Shown here: positions 14,606 to 19,053 of the stretch, one piece after another
Layout: the number at the start of each line of letters is the position of its first letter
How positions within the stretch are numbered: the first letter of the stretch is position 1
Source of the DNA: Chloroflexota bacterium
GTDB taxonomy: Bacteria; Chloroflexota; Dormibacteria; CF-121
Assembly (NCBI GenBank): GCA_005889285.1
Contig: VBFF01000030.1
Span: 1 to 19,053 of the forward strand
DNA: 19,053 nt
Direction: 5' to 3'
Made by a program: the position numbers and the translations under genes
The notes under the pieces: model-generated
Told to the model about the DNA's origin: nothing
The model's input: the letters and a program-made list of their open reading frames with translations, nothing else
Database searches by the model: none

Positions 14606-15297
14606 GGTAGGCCTTGCGCACGGCCGGATCCCGGCGCAGGTCGGCGGCGCGACCATGCATGGCGATGCGGCCATTTTCGAGCACATAGCCGCGGTCGGCG
14701 ATGTCGAGCGCGAGGACGACGTCCTGCTCAACCAGCAGCACGGCGGTGCCGTCCTGGTTGATCGCCCTGACGATCTCCATCACGCGGTCGACGATGTTGG
14801 GCGCGAGACCGAGTGACGGCTCGTCGATCATGAGCAGGGTCGGCCGCGCCATCAACCCGCGTCCGATCGCCACCATCTGCTGCTCGCCGCCCGAGAGCGT
14901 ACCGGCTTCGCGATCGAGCTTGTCGCGCAAAGCTGGAAAGTATCCGAGGATCCGCTCGAGATCCGCGCGCACCTGCCGGTCGTGGCGCCGGTAGGCGCCC
15001 AGCAGCAGGTTGCGCTCGACGGTCATGGTGCTGAAGAGGCGGCGGCCCTGCGGCACGTGGACCATCCCACTGGCGACGATCATTTCCGGGCGGAGACCGG
15101 TCAAACGTCGGCCTGCCAGGTGCACGCTCCCGCTGGATACGCGGACGAGGCCCGAAAGCGCGCCCAAGAGCGTCGACTTCCCCGCGCCGTTGGCGCCGAG
15201 CAGCGTGACGATCTCGCCCTCGCCGACGTCGAGCGAGACCCCCTTCAGCGCGTGGATCGAGCCGTAGTAGGTGTGGACCTTGGAGCAGCGAGGTCAT
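14595..15297 (-). pseudogene. livF: livF: LIV-type ABC transporter ATP-binding protein, frame broken at the 5' end
   Basis: The body is a normal LivF: 'VHTYYGSIHALKGVSLDVGEGEIVTLLGANGAGKSTLLGALSGL' region with Walker A, 'MVHVPQGRRLFSTMTVERNL', signature 'LSGGEQQMVAIGRGLM', Walker B 'LLMIDEPSLGLAP', H-loop 'LLVEQD', end 'RKAYLGV'. The expected start is ATG 15297, overlapping the livG stop as ATGA, with AAAGGAG just upstream. From that ATG the reading is M-T-S-L-L-Q and then leaves the LivF frame; the LivF frame itself meets a TGA at once upstream of 'KVHTYYG'. The span of 703 nt is not a multiple of three. The break lies at about 15279-15283. Family alignment ('LLEV..KVH') suits loss of about 8 nt better than gain of 1. 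The only later in-frame start (TTG 15167) follows Walker A. It could be a true mutation or an assembly error. Confidence 0.8.
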
Positions 15298-16049
15298 GTC
15301 TCCTTTCGTTCCTGCTCTCGCGCATAGCGTTGTCCCAGGTACGCCTCGATGACGCGCCGGTCCTTGAGAACATCAGCCGGTGGCCCCTCGACGAGGATGC
15401 GACCGAAGTTGAGCACGAGCGCGCGCTTGCACACGCCCACGATCACCTTCATGACGTGCTCGATGAGCACGATCGTGACGCCGCTATCGCGCACGCGCCG
15501 GACCATCTCCAGCGCCTGCTCGATCTCGACCTGGTTGAGCCCGGCCATCACCTCGTCGAGCAGCAGGAGCCGGGGTCGCATCGCGAGTGCGCGGGCGACC
15601 TCGAGCCGCTTGCGGTCCGGGACCGTCAAGCGCAGCACGGGGTAATGCCGCTTCTCACCCAGCCCTACCAAGTCGAGCACCGTATCGGCCTCGCTCAACG
15701 CGGCGCCAGGCTGGAGCCGGGCGCCGGGCCGGCCGAAGAGCGCACCCATCGCGGTGTTCTCGCGAACCGTCATCGAGGGGAACGGCCGGACGATCTGGAA
15801 CGTCCGCCCGATGCCGAGTCGCGCGATTCGGTGCGGAGCCAGCCCGCGAATGGAAGCGCTCTCCCAGCGGATGTCGCCTCTATCCAGGTGATACAGCCCG
15901 CTGATGCAGTTGAGCAGTGTCGTTTTGCCGGCACCGTTCGGCCCAATGATGCCCAGGACGTCGCCCGGCTCAACGGCGAAGCTGACGTCGGCCAGCGCAT
16001 TGACGCCGCCAAATCGTTTGCTGACGTCGCTCAGCGCCAGCAGGCTCAT
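15294..16049 (-). CDS. livG: LIV-type ABC transporter ATP-binding protein LivG
   Basis: 251 residues from ATG 16049, overlapping the livM stop as ATGA; an upstream in-frame extension lies within livM and is rejected. Seen: 'LSDVSKRFGGVNALADVSFAVEPGDVLGIIGPNGAGKTTLLNCISGL' region with Walker A GPNGAGKTT, Q-loop 'GRTFQIVRPFPSMTVREN', Walker B 'LLLLDEVMAGLN', H-loop 'LIEHVMK', and the LivG-type tail 'LNFGRILVEGPPADVL' and 'IEAYLG'. It would drive import together with LivF at the cytoplasmic face of LivH/LivM. The signature loop reads 'LTVPDRKRLEVARAL', lacking the Gly of LSGGQ or LPYGxQ; several LivG-like proteins have degenerate loops here, so this need not mean loss of function. Confidence 0.9.
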   Translation of the reverse strand: MSLLALSDVSKRFGGVNALADVSFAVEPGDVLGIIGPNGAGKTTLLNCISGLYHLDRGDIRWESASIRGLAPHRIARLGIGRTFQIVRPFPSMTVRENTAMGALFGRPGARLQPGAALSEADTVLDLVGLGEKRHYPVLRLTVPDRKRLEVARALAMRPRLLLLDEVMAGLNQVEIEQALEMVRRVRDSGVTIVLIEHVMKVIVGVCKRALVLNFGRILVEGPPADVLKDRRVIEAYLGQRYAREQERKET

Positions 16050-17071
16050 GCGCTGGTCTCGCGCAACGTCTGCCGGAAATAGCGCAGCGAGAGTTTGCTT
16101 CGACCGCCGAAGAAGTCGATCACGCCACGGGGAATGAAGATCACGCAGACGGCGAGCAAGATGCCCAGGCCGATCTGCGAATAGACCGAGCCGGATCCGC
16201 CGCCGGCGAGCGTCTGGATGATCAGCTCGAGGACGACGGCGCCGGCCACCGGACCGAGCGCCGTGCCGGCGCCGCCGAGGACGGCCATCAGGATCATCTG
16301 CACGTTGTCGGAAACGGCGAAGACGAGCTCCTGGTTGATGAAGCTGTTCCACTGCGCGAAGATGCCACCGGCGATGCCGCTCAGCGCCGCAGCGATGCAG
16401 AACGCGGCAACCTTGTAGAAGTTGGTGTTGACGCCGATCACGGCCGCCGCCTCCTCATTCTCTCGGATAGCCAGCAGGCCGTAACCGAATCGCGTGCGCA
16501 AAATGACCCAGGTCGTCAGCACCGCGAGCCCGGCTGCCGCCAGCATCAAGTAGAAGAAGAGGAGATCGGAGCGGACGATGGGGAGGAAGAGGCCGGTCGA
16601 GGCGCCGAGCGGCCCGACGTTGTTGACCACCTCACCGGTCGCCACCCCCACCCCCAGGGTGGCGACCGCAAAATAGTGGCCGCGCAGCCGCAGCAGCGGG
16701 AGACCGATGACGAGGGCGAAGAGCGCAGGGACGATGGGCGCCACCAGCAGCGCCAGGCCGAAGGGCCAGCCGCGGTTCGCAACCAGGGCGCCAACGGTGT
16801 AGGCGCCCAGGCCGAAGAAGGCGATGTTCCCAAAGCTGGCGTAGCCTGTGAGACCGCCGACGATGTTCCAGGCTGACGCCAGCACCACGAACATCAGGAC
16901 GGTAGTCACGATCCGGAACCAGACCTTGTCCGTCAGCAGCGGCAGGCCCGCCTGCTGCGCCGCATCGATCGAGGTCAGCGGCGCCAGGATCACGTAGGCC
17001 AGCGCCACCATCGTCACGGCGAAGATCGAACGGCGTAGCCGCGGCGGCAGGCGGTCTTCGCGTGCAATCAC
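16046..17071 (-). CDS. livM: LIV-type ABC transporter permease LivM
   Basis: 341 residues from GTG 17071, overlapping the livH stop as GTGA. After a basic leader ('MIAREDRLPPRLRR') there are about eight to ten hydrophobic segments. Family marks are 'SAWNIVGGLTGYASFGNIAFFGLGAYTVGALVA', 'LRLRGHYFAVATLGVGVA', the cytoplasmic ATPase-docking loop 'GYGLLAIRENEEAAAVIGVNTNFYKVAAFCIAAALSGIAGGIFA', and 'MAVLGGAGTALGPVAGAVVLELI'. It pairs with LivH as the membrane channel of a branched-chain amino-acid/amide/urea-type importer (HAAT family). The operon order SBP-H-M-G-F is the classic one. Confidence 0.93.
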   Translation of the reverse strand: MIAREDRLPPRLRRSIFAVTMVALAYVILAPLTSIDAAQQAGLPLLTDKVWFRIVTTVLMFVVLASAWNIVGGLTGYASFGNIAFFGLGAYTVGALVANRGWPFGLALLVAPIVPALFALVIGLPLLRLRGHYFAVATLGVGVATGEVVNNVGPLGASTGLFLPIVRSDLLFFYLMLAAAGLAVLTTWVILRTRFGYGLLAIRENEEAAAVIGVNTNFYKVAAFCIAAALSGIAGGIFAQWNSFINQELVFAVSDNVQMILMAVLGGAGTALGPVAGAVVLELIIQTLAGGGSGSVYSQIGLGILLAVCVIFIPRGVIDFFGGRSKLSLRYFRQTLRETSA

Positions 17072-17937
17072 GCCAACCGCCCGAGGAGTCCTCTCGGACG
17101 CACTACGAGCACCACCACCAGCACGACGAAGGCGATCGCGTTCGCATATCCGGAGCCCAGCCAGGGCGCGCTCTGCCCCAGGACCTCGATCAGTCCGAAG
17201 GCGAGCCCGCCCGCCACAGTGGCGCTCACACGACCGAGCCCGCCCAGAATCACCACCGCGAACGCCTGCAACGTGTATGGGTCGCCCGCCGTTGGCGTGA
17301 TTGATTGGAAGGTGCTGATGATGCCGCCAGCCACCCCGGCGAAGGCCGCGCCGATGGCGAAGGTCAGCGCATAGATGTGACGGAGATCGACGCCCACCAG
17401 CTGAGCGGCGTCTCGGTCGGCGCCGACCGCGAGGATGGCGGCACCGATACGGGTGCGGTTCAAGATGGCCCAGAGGATGCCCGCCAGCACCAGGGCGACG
17501 GCGAGCCCGCCGACGCGGATGTACGGGATGATGACGTTGCCAAGCTCCAGGCCGCTGCCCGAGTACGTCGTTGTGACCGAGCGGAAGTCGGCGGTAAAGA
17601 TCAGCAGCAGCAGGCTGACGATCACGAGGTTGAGACGGAATGTCAGCAGGAAGGTGAAGAGGAGGGGCGCGCGGATGAGCCGGTTGATGACGCCGCGTTG
17701 CAGCGCGTAGCCGATGACGAAGAGAACCAGGGCATCAACCGGCAGACTGAGAAAGGGATCGATGTGCCAGCGGGTGAAGAGGGCCCAGGTGACGTAGGCG
17801 CCGACGATTACGAGCGCGCCGTGTGCCAGGTTGACGATGTTGAGGATGCCCCACACGAGGCTGAAGCCGAGGGCGACCGCGACGTAGACCCCACCCAGCA
17901 GGAGGCCAAGGATGACCTGCTGGATGAATTGGCTCAC
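17068..17937 (-). CDS. livH: LIV-type ABC transporter permease LivH
   Basis: 289 residues from GTG 17937, 21 nt after the stop of the binding-protein gene. Seen: 'QQVILGLLLGGVYVAVALGFSLVWGILNIVNLAHGALVIVGAYVTW', the diagnostic LivH opening with the NLAHG motif; 'RTRIGAAILAVGADRDAAQLVGVDLRHIYALTFAIGAAFAGVAGGI', the ATPase-docking loop; and 'AVVILGGLGRVSATVAGGLAFGLIE' near the end. About eight membrane passes are expected. It forms the channel with LivM. The substrate is set by the binding protein, so it may be branched-chain amino acids, amides, urea or aromatic compounds. Confidence 0.93.
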   Translation of the reverse strand: MSQFIQQVILGLLLGGVYVAVALGFSLVWGILNIVNLAHGALVIVGAYVTWALFTRWHIDPFLSLPVDALVLFVIGYALQRGVINRLIRAPLLFTFLLTFRLNLVIVSLLLLIFTADFRSVTTTYSGSGLELGNVIIPYIRVGGLAVALVLAGILWAILNRTRIGAAILAVGADRDAAQLVGVDLRHIYALTFAIGAAFAGVAGGIISTFQSITPTAGDPYTLQAFAVVILGGLGRVSATVAGGLAFGLIEVLGQSAPWLGSGYANAIAFVVLVVVLVVRPRGLLGRLA

Positions 17938-17958
17938 GAGGCGGTGAGAGCCTCTGTC

Positions 17959-19053
17959 CTAGCGCGAGCTCCAGGCGGGCGTCGGGTACTTCGGTGCGCC
18001 GTTCGCGACGTCGGTGGGGAAGACCGTGTAGTGGGTGCCGTTCTGGATCTGCTCGACGACCATCGGCTTGTAGATATTGATCCCGCGGCTATCGAACTTG
18101 ATCTGGCCGAAGAACGTCATCACGTCCAGGCTGGCCAGGGCATCGCGCACCTTCTGCGGGTCGAGTGAGCCGGCGTTCTCCATTGCCTTTTGGAAGGCGA
18201 GACATGCTGCCGTCGACTCGGCCACGTGGTAGTCGGGATCGTCGCTGGTGCTGTACTTGGCTTTGTAGGCCTTGACGTAATCGGCGACCGAGAGGTAGAA
18301 GGTCGGCTTGTACTTGACCTGCGGCGTCCACTGCGACCCATCGTAGACGTAGTTCGCGTCGGCGCCCAGCGAATTGATGAAGTCCGGGGTCGAGGGGCCG
18401 ACCGAGTAGGCGAAGATCTTCGCGTTCAAGCCGAGCTGCTTGGCGGCCTTGTTGATCGCGATCGCCTCGGCCAGGTGGCCGGAGTTCATCACGATATCGG
18501 GGTTCTTTGCTTTAGCCTGGCTGATAAGCCCGCTGAGGTCGGGGGCCGCCGCCGGGTACTGTTTGGTGAAGACGACCTGGATCCCTTTCGTCGGGGCGTA
18601 ATCTTCGACCGCCTTCGCCACCTCGACGGAGAAGTTGTCGTTCGCGGTCAGCATCGCGAGCGTGGTCGGCTTGGGACTCAGGGTCGCCGCCATGTCGATG
18701 ACGCCGGTCAGGTATTTGTTGGCCGGCGAGAGGACGCCGAAGGTGTACTTGTAGCCCTTGTTGAAGATCGCCTGCGCGGCACCGTTGGCCTCGACCATCG
18801 GGATGCCGTTCTTCTCCGCGACGATGGCGTCGGTTGCGGTGGCGGCGCTGCCGTAGGGCCCGAGGATGAATTGCGACTTCGAATCGGTGATCAGCTTCTG
18901 GACGAGTGTGGCTGAAAGGTTGGCCTGGCTCTGGTCGTCTTCGTATTTGATCTGGACGGGGTGCTTGACGTTGTTGACGACGATCCCGCCCCGCTGGTTG
19001 ATCCAGTCAACCCAGAGGTCGTAGCCCTGCTTGGTCAGGCCGCCCTCTTTCGA
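17959..19053 (-). CDS. LIV-type (Periplasmic_binding_6) ABC substrate-binding protein, 5' partial
   Basis: The frame is open from the window edge (19053) to TAG 17959-17961, giving the last 364 residues; an internal ATG at 18798 is not the start because upstream codons continue the family match. Seen: 'DLWVDWINQRGGIVVNN', 'VQIKYEDDQSQANLSATLVQKLITDSKSQFILGPYGS', 'GIPMVEANGAAQAIFNKGYKYTFGVLSPANKYL', 'AAPDLSGLISQAKAKNPDIVMNSGHLAEAIAINKAAKQLGLNAKI' and 'VAESTAACLAFQKAMENAGSLDPQKVRDALASLDVMTFFGQIKFD'. This is the two-lobe LivJ/LivK/AmiC-like fold of HAAT importers. The signal peptide lies beyond the window. It is the first visible gene of the livHMGF operon. The ligand is not evident. Confidence 0.9.
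   Translation of the reverse strand, partial: SKEGGLTKQGYDLWVDWINQRGGIVVNNVKHPVQIKYEDDQSQANLSATLVQKLITDSKSQFILGPYGSAATATDAIVAEKNGIPMVEANGAAQAIFNKGYKYTFGVLSPANKYLTGVIDMAATLSPKPTTLAMLTANDNFSVEVAKAVEDYAPTKGIQVVFTKQYPAAAPDLSGLISQAKAKNPDIVMNSGHLAEAIAINKAAKQLGLNAKIFAYSVGPSTPDFINSLGADANYVYDGSQWTPQVKYKPTFYLSVADYVKAYKAKYSTSDDPDYHVAESTAACLAFQKAMENAGSLDPQKVRDALASLDVMTFFGQIKFDSRGINIYKPMVVEQIQNGTHYTVFPTDVANGAPKYPTPAWSSR

Noticed and set aside
17938..17954. Inverted repeat GAGGC/GCCTC with a 7-nt loop between the binding-protein stop and livH
   Set aside because: The stem is only 5 bp with no T-tract and no extension, too weak to call a terminator or attenuator.
17305..18168. Long + strand ORF (287 codons) opposite livH and the binding-protein gene
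   Set aside because: It crosses two real genes on the other strand and has shadow-like composition (Glu/Asp/Gln-rich with no motifs).

Overview
This is a GC-rich, densely packed bacterial window. It looks like an uncultured soil or aquatic lineage near Chloroflexota or another monoderm-like high-GC group. That placement is inference: it rests on base composition, a sugar-binding protein carried as a lipoprotein, GTG/TTG starts and several ATGA/GTGA overlaps. There is no rRNA, tRNA or ribosomal protein to confirm it. I see no tRNA, CRISPR array, transposase or phage gene.

Layout. (1) 1-1088, + strand: the 3' end of an NMT1/SsuA-like substrate-binding protein gene, a long GC-rich palindrome, and a small membrane protein that starts at TTG. 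(2) 1124-6783, - strand: a tight cluster read in the order metallo-beta-lactamase-fold hydrolase, CrtI/PYROXD2-like FAD oxidoreductase, type-II NADH-dehydrogenase-like flavoprotein with a C-terminal cyclic-nucleotide-binding domain, and an orphan SdhA/FrdA/TfrA-like flavoprotein. Three flavoproteins in a row, one with an apparent ligand sensor, suggest a redox module. (3) 6922-9084, +: a glycogen-debranching-type amylo-alpha-1,6-glucosidase, convergent with a small membrane protein gene (9103-9462, -). (4) 9577-12758, +: a complete CUT1-type sugar importer (lipoprotein SBP and two permeases, no ATPase in view), followed by a SAM-dependent methyltransferase gene with no recognisable start codon. 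(5) 13538-19053, -: a LIV/HAAT-type importer operon (SBP, livH, livM, livG, livF) with stop/start overlaps, ending in a GH130 glycosidase/phosphorylase gene that overlaps livF.

How the genes may work together. The debranching enzyme, sugar importer and GH130 protein fit uptake and breakdown of oligosaccharides. The LIV-type operon would import amino acids, amides or similar small molecules. The flavoprotein cluster probably feeds electrons from NADH or organic acids into the respiratory chain, possibly under cyclic-nucleotide control.

Most notable: the NDH-2/cNMP fusion beside an MBL-fold hydrolase; a frame break at the very start of livF, pinned down by its ATGA overlap with livG; the startless methyltransferase; and two copies of one GC-rich palindrome family, one of which forms the first codons of the CrtI-like gene. 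No clearly new defence or mobile system was found.
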